Source: Celoporthe dispersa (Eukaryota; Ascomycota; Sordariomycetes; Diaporthales; Cryphonectriaceae). Taken from it: 64,000 nucleotides of DNA. Below, in pieces: positions 1-12,487 of the stretch (within the stretch, counting starts at the first letter, position 1; each line of letters opens with the position of its first letter). Position numbers and translations under genes: made by a program. Below the pieces are notes generated by a model. That model was not told the origin of the DNA. It searched no databases and saw only the letters and a list, made by a program, of their open reading frames with translations. The stretch spans positions 1,116,001-1,180,000 of the forward strand of contig WAID01000013.1 in NCBI GenBank assembly GCA_016584495.1, given 5' to 3'.

Positions 1-1
1 G

Positions 2-550
2 GCCGCCGGCCTCCCGCTGGAGCGCATCGTCCCTCCCCAGGGCGCCGAGATTGCCGGCCGCTTCATCCCCGGCGGGACGATCGTGGGATGTTCTGCCTGG
101 GTGATCCACCGGAACAGGGAGATTTTCGGCCAGGACGTGGACGTCTTCCGCCCGGAGAGGTGGCTGGTGGACGAGACCAAGGACAAGGAGGGCGAGGAGG
201 CGCGGGTTAAGGAGATGACGGGCACCATGCTGCAGTTTGGTATGGGCAGCCGGACGTGTATTGGGAAGAACATCAGCCTGATGGAGATCTACAAGCTGGT
301 GCCGAGCCTGCTCAGGAGATTCGAGGTGCGTCTTCTTGCCAATTCTTTTCTTTTTTTTCCCCTGCTTCTTTCATGTGAATAGGCTGACCGTGCGGCCGGT
401 GTGCTGACTGCTTGTCCTTTCCCACAGCTCGACTTTCAGGATGCAAACCGGGACTGGAAGCTCTGCAATTCGTGGTTTGTCAAGCAGACGGACTTTTGGA
501 CCAAGTTCTCTCTTCGGGAGATCCCACAGCCTATAGGCGAGAGGCATTAA
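2..550 (+). CDS. Cytochrome P450 monooxygenase, C-terminal part (5' truncated by window edge)
   Basis: Haem-thiolate monooxygenase; only the C-terminal ~149 residues lie in the window. The frame is open from base 2. Exon 2..325, intron 326..427 (donor GTGCGT, acceptor CCCACAG), exon 428..550 with stop TAA at 548-550; the splice keeps frame. The haem-binding loop FGMGSRTCIG is present with its cysteine ligand, preceded by the PERF-region equivalent DVFRPERW and a PGGT segment. This wording resembles the pisatin-demethylase-like (CYP57-type) fungal P450s that oxidise secondary metabolites or host phenolics; that subfamily assignment is inference. The family normally carries an N-terminal membrane anchor, which would be upstream of the window. 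It converges on the minus-strand gene at 1160-4917. Confidence 0.9.
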
Positions 551-1159
551 GTTGATTGTCAAGTTGGAAGCAGGGCCTGGAAAGGGAAAACTTTTATGTG
601 TAATTATTGAGCAAGGTTGGATTCTCTGGTCATCTCATCAAGATATTCAGATTGTATTGTCTCCTAGTTATGAATGGCATCGCGTTCACATTAGAATATT
701 TCTGTTATGTAGAATAATGATTGAACGAGATGTTTGATGAGAGGAAAGTGATGGTGCGAGGCGACACGTTTTCGCTAAACCGAGCATGGTGGCATTAGTA
801 GCAGCGATGTATTCGGCATTATTCATCGGCCACGGAGACCTTCTGCCGACCACTGGTCATTAGAAAAAGGCAAAAAAGTTGATAAGGTTCGGGTGGGATT
901 TGCTCTGTCGAGATCGTCAGACGCCATACGCAACCGCTGCCACACCCTTGGATATGTAAGAAGCTCTGTCATTATTGTTGGAAATTGCCCGCTCCACGCG
1001 GGGTGCGTTGAAATATATACCTTTAAGAAGCGAAGCAGGTCGTAACCCTAATAATGATCTCATGCCTCATGACCACAATGCAGCAAAACATCGCTCGCCG
1101 ATGGGTATAATTCTCTTGCGTGAACAGCTCTCTAACACCTCCCCTCCCAGTGCTTCGTC
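551..1159. other. Convergent 3' intergenic region
   Basis: Lies between the stop codons of the P450 (+) and the long conserved gene (-). The part just after the P450 stop is AT-richer and presumably 3' UTR. No ORF with coding-like codon use, RNA gene or repeat was seen. Confidence 0.5.
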
Positions 1160-4100
1160 TCACAGCGACCCGACGCCCCTATCCTCGAGGCTCTCATCCC
1201 ACCCGCCCGTCTCGAGCAGCCACTCGCCGACCATCTCCTTGACGTGCCCGACCCTCTCGCCCAGGGCACTCCGCCACTGCTCCTGGACGACGCGGACCTT
1301 CTCCTTCAGGTCATCCGTCAGCCGCTGGCCCTCCTCCCTCTTGAAGCTTTCTACGCCGTCTTCGCCTCCGCCGCGCTCTTCCTCCATGACCCGCGCCCGG
1401 GCCACGAGCACAGCCTCGTTGACTTCGTGGAGGAGACAGAACAGGTTCGTCTGGGACTCGATGAACTGGTATGTGCTCTTCTCCGCATGCAGGAGCAGGC
1501 TGTAGAGGTACTGCAGCGGGTGATCGAGATAGGATGGGTTCTCCACGATCTCGGACTGCGGGATCTGAATGCGGAAATCGGCGAGGGACCTCCGCCCCCT
1601 GGCACCCTGGCTGCTGCCGCCAGAGCCACCGCCGTCGTCCGAGGACGGGTTGGACCCCACAGGGACGCCGTCGAGAAGCCTACAGAGCGGTGGTGCGATG
1701 TCCCAGAACGCAGACAGCTGCACCTCCACGCCTCGCACGACGTTCTCCTCCACCACGTCGCGGAACTCGCCTGTCCTCCTGAGCACCTCGCCTGCGAATG
1801 CGAGGGCCCGTTTCTCGGCGTCCTCGGCGAAGAACGCGGACGCATGCGCCAGCTTCTCCTCGTTGCCGGCGAGCCGGTACGGCGTGATGACCATCTCGCG
1901 GTAGCGGTCATTGCGGTCCGAGAGCAGGTCGTACACGGCGCGGTGGAGGACCTCACGGGTCTCGAAGATCCACTTGAGGAGGGTCAGCTTTTCGAGCAGC
2001 TCGGGCTGCTCGTCGCCCTCCTCCTGGGGCATGTTCGGGTTCGGCTCGCGGGTTTCGACGAACAGGCGGGAGCGGAGATCATCAAACAGCTGCGTGGCTT
2101 TGCTTATACGGCTCGTCAGCAGCTCGTTCAGAGGCACCACCACTGCGGTCTGGAATCGGTCAAAGTCCTTCTTTTCCAGCTCCTTGGAGGCCTGCTTCTC
2201 GCTGTCCGCCGAGTCGGCCTCGATGGCGGCTGCTTCGGCGTACGTCATGCGGCCGAGGCTGATTTCCTGCTGCAGGTTCTGGCGGAGGGCCTGCCGACGT
2301 TTGTTGGCCGCCTCTGCCGCCTCGTCGTGCAGGGCGCGGCTGTCATGGTTGAAGCGGGTCTTGGTCGCGTCCACCTCTGACAAGTCACTCAGCGCGCGGG
2401 TGGACGCCCGGATGTCGGTGAGCTCTGGGTGGTTGTTGTTGACGGCCGGGTGATGGCGAGGGTACGGGGGCGGCAGAGTCACAAGCCTCGAGACGTCAAG
2501 ATATTTCGGATTCGGCGTGTTTGGCAGAGACAGCGGCTGCTGCGCCCGGCTCATGGTGGGCTGGGCGCTGTAGGTCTGATGGTAGCTCTGTTCCGCTGGC
2601 GACTCATGCCACCCTTGCTTCTCTGGCGGGTAATTGTTTGACGGCTCCCGCCCGGCAGGTCCCTCGACTGGATCGTCCATCCACTGCAGGGCCTCCCGGG
2701 CTTCTTTGGGCACGCTCATATACTTGGACTCCCGTTTGGATCGCTCCCATTTTGTTGAGTCCTCGGACGAAACCGACTCCCACCAGCGGCTGGCCGGTCG
2801 CCCTCGGGAGTCGTTGTCAAGCCTGTCACTGACACTCATGCTCAAGATCGGTGACAGAGATGGCTGGAAGGCGGTGTTGTAGTTGCCAGCACCAGCAGCC
2901 GGGCCGCTAGGGGTGACAGGCGCGGCCTCTGCAGACGTGGGGGCCGAGCTCGGCTCTGCAGGATCTGAGCTCTCGCCGTGCTGGATAGAGCCCACAGAGC
3001 CTCGGTGTGACCTGTTGGGCTCAGATGATTGCGGCGTCCACTCGCTCCCCCTGTGAGGTTGTAGACTCCCGCCTGCTCGACATGGGGCGGAAGAGATCAC
3101 GCGTCAGATCAAAAATCTCAGATCCCATTGCGCTGATGGCAGATGAGTACCGCTCCCTCCTGATCATCGACTCGCTGACGATGAACTCGGCAAAGAGCCG
3201 CACCCTCTCGGAATCGTCGGCAGCGGCGGCCTCCCTCTGTGAGAAGGCCCGAAATCTCTCGATCGTCTGGTGAGAGAACTGCTCAGGGCTCTGCCGCATG
3301 ATCGAATCCCGACTCGCCGCAACAGACTTTGAAGAAAGCGGGGTGACGAGCCCGTGGCCCATCCTGGGTGTCGACCTCGAGACAGAACGGCTGCGGGGCG
3401 GAGGGGTGGGCAGTGCCTTCGGTACGATTGACGAGGGCTCCCCGGAGACGTGGGCCGGAGGGCCGGAGGTCTCCATCTTGGACATCTTCCTGGCCGAGTC
3501 CAAAGCTCTTGGTGTCGATCCGCTGTTTTCTTCGTCCTTGTCTTCAGCCGACGGATCTCCGCTCCGTGGTGTCCCTTGTGATGGCAGCTCACCGCTCCGG
3601 GGCGTCCTCCTACCGAATGTCGTTCTCCTCGACAGCCCACCAGACGACGATGGGACGACAATGTCGTCCATATCTGTAATGGAGGCATCGATGGACAGGC
3701 GGGCGGTCCTTGTGCGGCTCTCGTTTCGCCTCTCGCGCAGGGTCTTGTCACCGCGCGTGGCATTCGTCCTGTTCAGCCCAGCACTCGGGCTGGCGGGTAC
3801 CGGAGCCCGGTCAGGGGTGCCAGCAGTTCTTTCAGCGCTGGGAGGAGGGACAGGAGGCGAGTCCTGCCGTGGGGGCTCGCGCCCCTGGGGGTGTCGATTG
3901 GACGGGTCCTCATCAACCCAGTTTGCAGGAGTAGGCGGTACCGGACCGAGAGCAGTGATACCGGTGGGAGGTGGCCGACGTGTGGGTGGTGAGATGACAG
4001 GATCACTTCCGCTCGAGAAATTCCTGCTCGCGCTCTGCGAGCGTGAGTGCGAAGGCGGAGGACCGGGAGGGGGCGGTGGCAGCGGGATGGTCTGGTCCCA

Positions 4101-4917
4101 TCTCGTCTGGGAGGCTGAGCGTGACCTGGCCGAGGTGGGCGTGTCAATGGCACCCGTGGACTGGGCTCGCCGGGCGGACGGCGGAGCACTTGGGGATAAC
4201 GGGTCACCACCCAACCTCTGAGGCGGAGACTGTGGAATCTGAAGGCTTGGTGGGTTCGGGCGAGAGGCTGGCGGGCCCCAGGGCGGACGGTGACCAGAGC
4301 CAAGGGCCTGGGGCGAGGGGGTCGACTCAGGCTCCCTCCGTCTGCTCAGGGACGGGAAGCCGAACCTCCTCTCCCTCGACGAGCCTCTGCCATTGGGCGG
4401 CGGCGGGAAGGACTGGGTGTTTGAGGTCTCGGGTGAGGGCCGATGTACGGTGGGCAGTGGGGTTCTTGAGAGGTGCATGTTGGCGGTGGGAGAGGTGTCA
4501 AGGCCTATACCGCCCGGTCTCTGGCTCCGGGGAGGAGAATATGGGGGAGGAGGAAGAGGAGAGTCTTAAGTACGTATATATAAATATATATATATATATG
4601 AATCAGTCGAGACAACTCGGGATAGTAGGTGCTGCTGACATAATGAGAGGGGGTCATGTACCGTTTGGGTCTGCAGAATTCAACGGCTGCACCTGAGCCT
4701 GCGCCCTCTCGGGGTTCAGTCCTGGCATGGGCGAGGGGATCCATTGCTGCGGGTTGTAGGGCTGGATGGCACTGGCTGGAGTCGACGCGTTGAAGGAGTT
4801 CGAGCTGTACGACACAGCCGAGACGGGCGTGTTGGCGTGCGGAGAGAAGCCACCCAGCGACGTCAGTAGGGGATTCAGCCTCTGGCGCAGCCGCGAGCTG
4901 TCGCGGTTGTCGCTCAT
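1160..4917 (-). CDS. Conserved fungal Pro/Ser-rich protein with helical C-terminus (apparent +1 frameshift)
   Basis: Function not recognised. Start ATG at 4917 (MSDNRDSSRLRQRLNPLL). Exon 1 4917..4662, intron 4661..4505 (GTACAT donor, TATAG acceptor, containing an AT microsatellite), exon 2 4504..1160. Exon 2 opens in one frame to 3021 and continues in another from about 3106. Removing one base from the C5 run at 3047-3051 joins the frames (RRESTTSQ then GSEWTPQSSEP) and gives a 1199-aa protein with total CDS divisible by three. The N-terminal half is low-complexity Pro/Ser/Arg-rich and presumably disordered. A helical segment follows (IERFRAFSQREAAAADDSER). The C-terminal ~500 residues are charged and helical, with a KWERSKRESKYM motif at their head. 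It looks like a cytosolic scaffold-type protein, but no catalytic motif is visible. Confidence 0.8.
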
Positions 4918-7900
4918 CGTGACTGCTCTGACAGGCGCACTATCGACCTTGGTCTCTCTCAGCACTCTGGCAGCGCATAGAGTCAAGCCAAGATTTCGAG
5001 GTCGCCGCGGGCGGGGAGAACAAAAAATGGCCTGAGCCAAGCCCTGGGCAGACAGGGTCGCGCCTCGGTCACGGCTCGCCGCTGTCGTCCCTCCAAGCAC
5101 ACGCGCCCGTGTCGTGCAGAACCCGCCAGGCGTGCTGCCTGAGGAGGTCAATGTCCCCAAGAGATGCGAGCAGCAGGTCAGGGAGGAGAGGGAGAGAGTA
5201 CGTAGCCCAGACCGCAGCAGAGGCGGCGTGACGGTAGTAGCGAAGAGGCGGGCAGCAGGAGAGACCAGCCGACGGGGAAGGTTGAGAAAAAGAGGTGGTG
5301 AGGCCCTGGCCTATGACTGGCGAACCCGGCTCTTGGAGACCCTTGTTGGGTAAGGTGCCGAATCGCCGACGGTGTCAATGTTCTTCTGGGGGTTGGTCTT
5401 TTGCACGGGCTGCTGTCTTGGGGGGTGGGTTGGGTGGATGGATGGTCTGTTCCGGTTGTAACCTTGGCCCGGAAGCCACAGCGGCGAGAGAGCGTGGCCT
5501 AATGCAATGCACACAAAGAGGCATACTCCTACTCCCGATCCTACACGGGTCAGTGGACGCGATGGTAGGCTCGTGGTATCTGCCGCCTTAATGTTCCCAA
5601 GACATGGCGAGCTATCTGTTGGCTCGGCCTGTCGAGAGTGAAGCGAACGCAACGGTCGTCTTCTTCTTTCTCTTCCTTCGCCCATGGGTCGACAGGGCTG
5701 CAGGAAAACCGGTAGCAGGTCTTGCTCGAGTCGTCGACCTTGTCGTGGTAGCAGCTGCTCCATCGCTGGAGCCTTTTCCCTTCCCAGCACGACTCTATGG
5801 TAGCAGTCCGCACCTGTGACCAGGGAGTCCCCCGCCTCGGCAGGCGTGATTGGGCTTGTGAGGGTGCCATGCATATTGGACCGATCTATTCTTAGATGCT
5901 GTCAAAAGGGTGTGGGCGCTGCCTCATTCGCTGCCGTCTCGCAGTGGAGAGGATTGGTGGGCGCTTAGAGTTAAAGGACAAGATTGTCGTTCGCCAGATG
6001 CGAGTTTATGGTGGTACTGGGCCCATGCACGGGTCTGAGCAACTTATCACCCACGTCTAGCCTATCCTGGACTAGCGGTCTCTGGGCTCAAGCTATCACC
6101 CATGCCGCAGTCTGACAGGTACTTTATATCATCACACCGCTCGTAGATGTACCCGTGGTGATATAACAGTACAAGATACCGTCACGCCATGCACAGGGAA
6201 GCCTCCACCCCTGTTCCTCCTTCGCTCTGTTTCCTGCAAGGGCCTCCCATCCCGCCATTTCCCACCGCCATCTCTCTCAGGCGTACCATGGTTTTGTCGC
6301 CCTCGCCCACCTGCGCTGAGCACACCGCAGCCAGGTCTCTTGTGGCGACAGCGAAGAAGCGCCCTCATGCAGACAGCTGCCACAGCTTACGGCTCGTATG
6401 CCAAGCTGTGGAATGCGACACCACAACGCCGCCAGGCTGCAAGAGCGGCACGTACCGTCTGACTACCCCGCTCACAATACGGCAGGAACTATAGAGCGTC
6501 ATGCAAGGCGACTCTGACCGGAGAGGTTCACTTCCGAGAACTGTGGGATTTTGACACCTCTGGTATTGTCTTCATACCATTTGCGTCGGTGGAACCAGGT
6601 TCCTGTGATGACAGGCAGACCTACAGCCTCGAGGAATTGTTGCATCAAAAATTTGTCACAGGCAAGGGTGTCCGGCATATAGGACAGACTTTAGCGAGCG
6701 CGATCCTCAAGATGCCAAAATAGCCACGGGACGTTCAGTCTCCGCTGCAGGTTGTCTCCCGGCTCCAGTCTCCTCGTCCAAGCTGAGGACCCTAGTTGAG
6801 CAAGATATCTGTGCGTCGATATTTTCAGCAATGGGCATGGGGAGACCGCAGTTAAAAGCATAACAGTTTATTCTTAGGCGCACACCCGACAAACATCACA
6901 GCAAGGCCCTCATCGCGCGAGGTAGGTGCCGGAGAATCCCATCCTCACTGCCCAGAGATCAGGGCGTAACTTCGCCTCCACGCCATCGCGTCCCAAAGTC
7001 TCGGGCTGAACAGCTGAAGGCTATTCGCAAAGACATGCTTCTCACTAATACAACCCCAAAGGGTTCCGTGGTCCACAAATGGACTGTCCTCCTTCGCAGA
7101 GAACGCACCGACTTCTAAAATAAGAGCCTAGTGTGGGGTCTTGTTTAAATCCCTGGCTCTTGTACAATGGTAGCAGAGTCCATCGGTATAGATGAATCTG
7201 CTATGATGCAGAGCCTGGCAAATGACAGATGACATCCAGCTCTACTCGACAGCCTCTCCCTCCACATGGTATGATCCTCACATGTAAATACTGCGCTCCT
7301 GGCAGCTAGGTTTGGACGTAGTGACACTGTACATATCCCGACAGCACAGTGTTGATCTTGAAAATCCTGGAGCGTTGCTTTATATAGACCCAACCGCATA
7401 CTACGCACCAACTCGACCCAGTCTTTGGATTCCGCCATATAAACGGTATGGGAGGGTCCGATTTAGACCCCAGTGTTGTGGAGTTCAGAGTAGAAATCAC
7501 TCAGCTCAGACTTATCAATAGAACGTTCTGTGTGCTCACAGCCCATTCAGAGACCTGGAAGCCAGGCGAAACCTTGGGTTGCTGGTCCTTGGGCCGATCG
7601 AGGTGAAGGTTGCTACCGACCCTGCATATGAATAAACAGGAGACCCACGGATGGGGTAGTACCACGTGGCTATCCTGTTGACACGGGACGAGAATATGCA
7701 TGAGGTTGGGTTCTGAGGCATATTTATAGACGTTGATGTTACCGTAAAGGCTCCAGGTGCATACTCATGTTTCGTTGGCTTACTGAGCAAGGACCTTTCA
7801 TTCGTTGGCCTGATCAAAGATGTGCTAGCTAGTAATGTCACATGCAGCATCTCAGTGAGACTTCTACTAATGGAGCTCTACCTAGATACTAATCGAGCCT

Positions 7901-8427
7901 CTTTGCCTGATCAAGTCGTTGCTGACAAGTCTAGACGTCTCTTAACCAGAAAATAAGACATCAGGTAGGTCACTGATTCTTACTGTTGTTGCCCATGAAA
8001 GCGGCTAGCTGGTGAATCTAGACACGTCGAAAGCAAAAGCCAATGTGTGGGCGCCGTGTGCACATGCGCATCTATGCGAGAAAGCGATTCCGATTCCGAT
8101 TTCTCGCGACAAGGTGTTGTATGTCCGATACGATTCATCATAATACCACAGTATTGGGCCAATAAGGAAACAAAAAACGCCCTACTCCATTTGAATCATG
8201 ACTGGTGAGAAGAGGCCTTGAAATAATCATGTGACTCTCGATACCAAAGTTAAGAGAACCTCTGGGCGCTCGCCTTCCAAAATTACTGCATATATGAGTC
8301 CGTGAGTGTAACATTTCCCAATCAGCTTATAAGTATGTTCACTAACAGACGAATAAGACAACTGTTTCTCCTTCTATTGTTCTGATATTGAGTTATTACA
8401 GATTCGGTCCAGCCACCAGATTGACTT
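4918..8427. other. Gene-poor intergenic region
   Basis: About 3.5 kb. The first few hundred bases are probably promoter and 5' UTR of the minus-strand gene starting at 4917. ORFs here are short, overlap on both strands and lack coding-like codon use. From about 6.5 kb onward base composition becomes more AT-rich than in the gene blocks, as expected of old non-coding or decayed DNA, but no transposase, LTR or terminal inverted repeat was recognised. Confidence 0.5.
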
Positions 8428-9120
8428 TCAAAGCTTCATCTCTGTACCCTCAACCTGAGCAAGCTCCCACACATTCTCGAACATCGCCTTGTCTAGGCCA
8501 AAGAGACTCTGTTGCGGTGACTCAGATGACGGTGGGTCAAACTCGTGCAATACCAAATATCTCGGCGTGCCCTCTTTCTGTATCCTGCCTCCGGCCCCCG
8601 TCACCTCCCAGCACGTTGACCTGCGATAGCCCTGGACAACTGACGCCGCCTTTACGTATCTCTCGAAAAACGGCTCATCAGTGCCCTGTTCTGGACACCC
8701 ATCTAGATCCAACCTTGTGCTCACAAGAACCCTGCCATAACACCCCTCTCTCGTAGTTTGCACCTCGTGCTCGCACACCTTCGAGTATAGACGCACATGA
8801 GAGGGTACGTCAGCCTCGACATGGTCTTTACGACGAGCCTGGCTCTCTGAGCCGCCTATGATAGCCGGGTCGGAGAGGGTATACATTGCGAGCATTGTGG
8901 ACTCGGCGTCGGGGTTGAAGTTCTTGTAGCGGATGCCGGTATGAATCCCATCAATGTGATGGACGTTGCGAGGGAGATGTCGCACCCTGTAGTCTTTCTC
9001 GAACTGCTCCTCAGTCCACCGTGATCCCTTGTGAGTGGTCAGGGCGAAGATGAGAAAGGACTGTATCATTCTGGGCCGAGGTGATCCTGTGAGGTCGCAG
9101 ATGTGGTAGCTAGTGTGCAA
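8428..9120 (-). CDS. Small protein, probably EthD-like/dimeric alpha-beta barrel
   Basis: Single-exon ORF of 230 aa; the in-frame Met at 9069 (MIQSFLIFALTT) may be the true start, giving 213 aa. The N-terminal beta strand FLIFALTTHKG, the helix WTEEQFEKDYRVRHLP and a second strand after it resemble the EthD/antibiotic-monooxygenase-like ferredoxin fold, which fungi use in polyketide decarboxylation or cyclisation and in small-molecule degradation. This fold call rests on pattern only; no active-site residue can be confirmed. A second similar half (from about residue 120: CYGRVLVSTRLDLDG...) may form a tandem repeat of the fold. No signal peptide or membrane segment. No biosynthetic neighbour is adjacent. 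Confidence 0.55.
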   Translation of the reverse strand: MHTSYHICDLTGSPRPRMIQSFLIFALTTHKGSRWTEEQFEKDYRVRHLPRNVHHIDGIHTGIRYKNFNPDAESTMLAMYTLSDPAIIGGSESQARRKDHVEADVPSHVRLYSKVCEHEVQTTREGCYGRVLVSTRLDLDGCPEQGTDEPFFERYVKAASVVQGYRRSTCWEVTGAGGRIQKEGTPRYLVLHEFDPPSSESPQQSLFGLDKAMFENVWELAQVEGTEMKL

Positions 9121-9661
9121 GTAAGCTGGAGCTTTAGAAGGTGAAAAGGGGTGGACAAGATCTGTGACGACTGATCTCTTGATTTATCTAAAGTATACTA
9201 CCTTCCTCAAACGCAAGCAGCGGAACTTCGGAAGAGAGGCGGACGAGATAGCGAAATACCCTATCTGTGCTGTTGCATGATAGAAGGTAATCAAGTGTTG
9301 CATTATTGGTGCTCCTCGATGAAGGATTCAAATGCGATGACGACGAACCTAACCGCTTACAACACAAGTCTACAACACCTGTATGCGAATCAAGTGTTCA
9401 GAGTGAATTAAGGCAAAGTGCAGCTAATAGTGCTCAGAAGATCAAGACAGATGTCGTGTTGATATACTACCAGCGCCGTAGTCTACATCACCGCGGGAAT
9501 AATAATATGTCATCTCTTTTATACGCCAAACTTACGATGACGAGGAACAGTGTTTTTATTGTCAAACAACTTCTGGTCAAGTAATGACTGTAGAATATTG
9601 CTATTTTGGGTTTCGTCTTCTTATTGTCTGGTTCAACCATTTCCAAAATTTACTTACGCAT
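9121..9661. other. Intergenic, nothing recognised
   Basis: AT-rich spacer between two minus-strand genes; holds the promoter of the 8428-9120 gene and the 3' flank of the HET gene. The short ORFs in it do not look coding. Confidence 0.4.
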
Positions 9662-11553
9662 TCATATAATTACAAACGCCAAAGGTGGTTCCTTAGTCAT
9701 GGAAGCGACGAGACCTTGGTCGAGCCATTCATTATCAATGAGGCCACTAACATAGGCCGTGCCCACCATTTTATACGTGGCCTCTCTGCCGTCCTCCCCA
9801 GTGCTCTCTGTTACTGGACGCAGGAGGATCGGGATGTTCTCCTTGTACAGGATGGCCACGACATCACCCTCCTGGATCTGCGCGACTCCAAGGCCCAAGA
9901 GACCAGTGTCCGTGATGAAGGTCGCCCTGCCGGCGAGACCACCAAATTCCTTCTGAAGGCTCAGCGGGGTCCACGGCAGGGTGCACTGTGGACGGGCGCC
10001 GGCTGCGAACTGGCTGTGGATGCTCTCCACCGTCTGCACAATGTTCGGGTTGACCTGATCGCGCCCGACCGCCTCCTCAAGCCACTGGCCGATGTGGCTT
10101 GACGTGGCGGCCGCCCACCTCTCGGCTAGAGTCGACTCCGCGCCCAGCTGTGCCACGGCAGAGGCGTACGTGGATCCCGAGAGCAGAGCCTGGAGCTCGG
10201 CGAAAATTTCCTTCTGGGCCGTGGGAAGCCTGCTGGTCTGCGTGACACGGCCAGCCGCAAACCCGCTGGTCCGCAGCGTGATCAGGTTGTCCACAACAGG
10301 GCACGGTACGTTTTCGAAGGCGCCCTGGCAGAGGCGTCTGACAACCCGCTCATCTGTTATGTAGCGGTCGGGGTTGTGGGCGTCGGCCCCTCGCGAGAAA
10401 TCCGGAACCCAGCTGGGGTATTCATCCTTCGTATTACTCAGATGGTCCGGCCGTAGGCCAAAGCTGGAGTAGAGGTTGATATTATGCTCGACGTTGACCA
10501 CGTATGAGGTGAGCTCTAGGACGACCTGACGCAGTGTTTTGTCGTAGTCGACCGGGGAGACGGACTGTACCGCCGGCATGATCCCGTACAGAGCGTAGAA
10601 GCGGTCATGGGCCATGGTGTAGTTGCGCTCGCTCGTCATGCCTAGATAGTACGCCAGACTTCGGGACTCGGACCGGAATGCCTTGCGGATGGCAAAGACA
10701 CTGCCTACGCTCTCTGCCGCTGAGTTCTGCATCAGCCTCGTGGTCTGCTTTGCCACAGCTTCCGCGAAGTCCAGAAATCCCTCGTCCTTTTCTGCGCCCT
10801 CCGCACCTAGCTTGGTGCGGACGCGCTCTTGACATCTGTGACTGCATCCATCAGGCGCTCTTGCATCTCCTCCACAGAGGTCATGGTGAACTCATGCGTC
10901 CCGCACAGGCACAGCGGATCATCCCTGGGCAGCATGTACTCCTGGAAAGTCCACATGCGGTACCAGTAAGGCCGTGCGAGGATATCAAAATACCCATTCG
11001 CGGCCCTGAGCACCATCAGGTCCTTCTCGCGCCCGGCCTTGTCCGAGAAGACCGACCGCGCACCAAGTTTGAGCCACGCTGAGGAGCGAGCCGAGACGAG
11101 GCTCCGGCCGGGCCCGTGGGTGCTGAGGTACGCCGCGAAGGCATCAACCTCCTCGTTCGGCTCGCCGAACCAGATGACCGTCCTCCTTGCGGCCGTGTAC
11201 AGCCGGCCCATCAGGGGCACCTGGTAGGCCTGGTCGCTCTTGTCTTGCTGGTTGATGCAGATCGCGTCTGCCCATACTGTACGGGGCTTTTTGCGTTGAC
11301 GGAGGCCGCAGAGAGCGGCGTGGAGATTTGGCCCGACTACGAACTTTGTCCCGTCGATGAAGATGTCGTGCGTGGGGGTTGTTGGTCCCCAGACGTACGA
11401 TAGAGCCTCAAATGGTGGCTCCTCGTCTAGTGATGCATGGTTCAGTGAGCAGTGGATAGGTCCAGATGGGTCGCTCGAGGGCAACAGCTTTAAGAGACGT
11501 ATCTCGGACCTGTTGTGGTCGAGAGGAAGGTACTGAAGGCTAGAAGACGCCAT
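9662..11553 (-). CDS. HET-domain (heterokaryon incompatibility) protein, apparent frameshift
   Basis: HET domains trigger regulated cell death in fungal non-self recognition. Start chosen at 11553 (MASSSLQYLPLDHNRSEIRL), matching the usual HET N-terminus rather than the upstream in-frame ATG at 11625. The three core HET motifs are visible: PPFEALSYVWG (about residues 47-57), VWADAICINQQD, and MGRLYTAARRTVIWFGEP. The ORF breaks at a TAG near 10807; the neighbouring frame continues at once with coding-like sequence (VRTKLGAEGAEKDEGFLDFA) and then AHDRFYALYGI, a conserved post-HET motif. One missing base (or two extra) at about 10816-10830 restores a ~630-aa protein divisible by three. No GT-AG intron of plausible length explains the shift. 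It is either a consensus indel or a genuinely inactivated allele. Confidence 0.85.
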
Positions 11554-12487
11554 TGTCGTTGCTCTTGAAAAACCAGAATTTTCGAGGTACGATGGAGACC
11601 ATGATGTGAGGTGATCTACGCGCAATCTTGGCCTCGGGAGGACTTATTGTCGACTAAGGGCGCATTAATGTGCTTGAGCTTGCTTCGTAGGATCGAGCAA
11701 AGGTGGGTCAGAGGGGATGAGGTCGGCCAATAATTAACGTCGCCAACCGCTGGGTACGTCCAGCTGAAAGGGAATTTTATGCATATTGTTTCAGCTGTTC
11801 AGTTGAACGCGTGGTCGCTGTGATCCTCTGAGCAATTCCTTCCAGAGTCGTGGGAACTAGGCACTTTTACCAAGAATCAGGGAGCGAAACCGAATCCGCC
11901 CGTGACCCATAAGCGAGCTGTTCAACCATATAGCCTATGACGGAGCACATTTTGGCATGGGTCGGAATCAAGAGTATGTCCAGAAATATATTTCTTCCCC
12001 TCTCGGTCCCTCTGCGTCCCGTTGCGTTGTGGGAAGCATCAGACTAACCTCGTCAGAAGGATGAGGTTACCAGCGAGATTCTGGAAATTAAGCTGAAGGT
12101 TGCATCTGAACACAGTCATTGATTGAAAGACTTCCTATCGATCATGTTGAAAATCAGGAGAAAAAAAGCTTGACTACATCACATCTTCACTCACAATGCT
12201 CGAGAACCTGCTGAAATCGATCACAGCAAGAAGAGCTTCGGGTCTAGAGCATCAATAGCCCAAATTCGCCAGGAAATCTTTTTTTTCTTCCTTTTCTCGA
12301 GGGCCGATTTTGCTTTTGCAGAGCAACACATCATGTCTCATTTGGTATTTTCTGCTGTCAATGAATCGCGCAGTTGTGTACAAGGCTTGCTGCTGGTGCC
12401 GTGATCTTCAGCTCTCTTCCCCCTCGCATAGTAGTTATTATCCACCCGACGCTTCCAGTGGCTCTTCTTTTCCAAAGGCCCCATACC
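11554..12487. other. Intergenic region, nothing recognised
   Basis: About 930 bp between the HET gene start and the 3' end of the tail-anchored protein gene, both minus-strand. It should include the HET promoter. No convincing ORF, repeat or RNA gene. Confidence 0.4.

Noticed and set aside
1244..2380. 378-aa plus-strand ORF
   Set aside because: Antisense shadow of the conserved minus-strand gene; Leu/Arg-biased composition comes from its reverse complement.
3021..3106. Short intron to explain the frame change in the 1160-4917 gene
   Set aside because: Candidate GT-AG pairs of the right phase are 31-37 nt (too short for these genes), or 70-100 nt removing the conserved-looking STTSQ..SEWTPQ bridge; a one-base homopolymer indel is simpler.
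4570..4602. AT-repeat tract as a possible transposon target or promoter
   Set aside because: It lies inside the spliced first intron of the 1160-4917 gene; just a microsatellite.
5311..5874. 187-aa minus-strand ORF upstream of the 4917 start
   Set aside because: No motif and poor codon bias; likely 5' UTR and promoter of the gene below.
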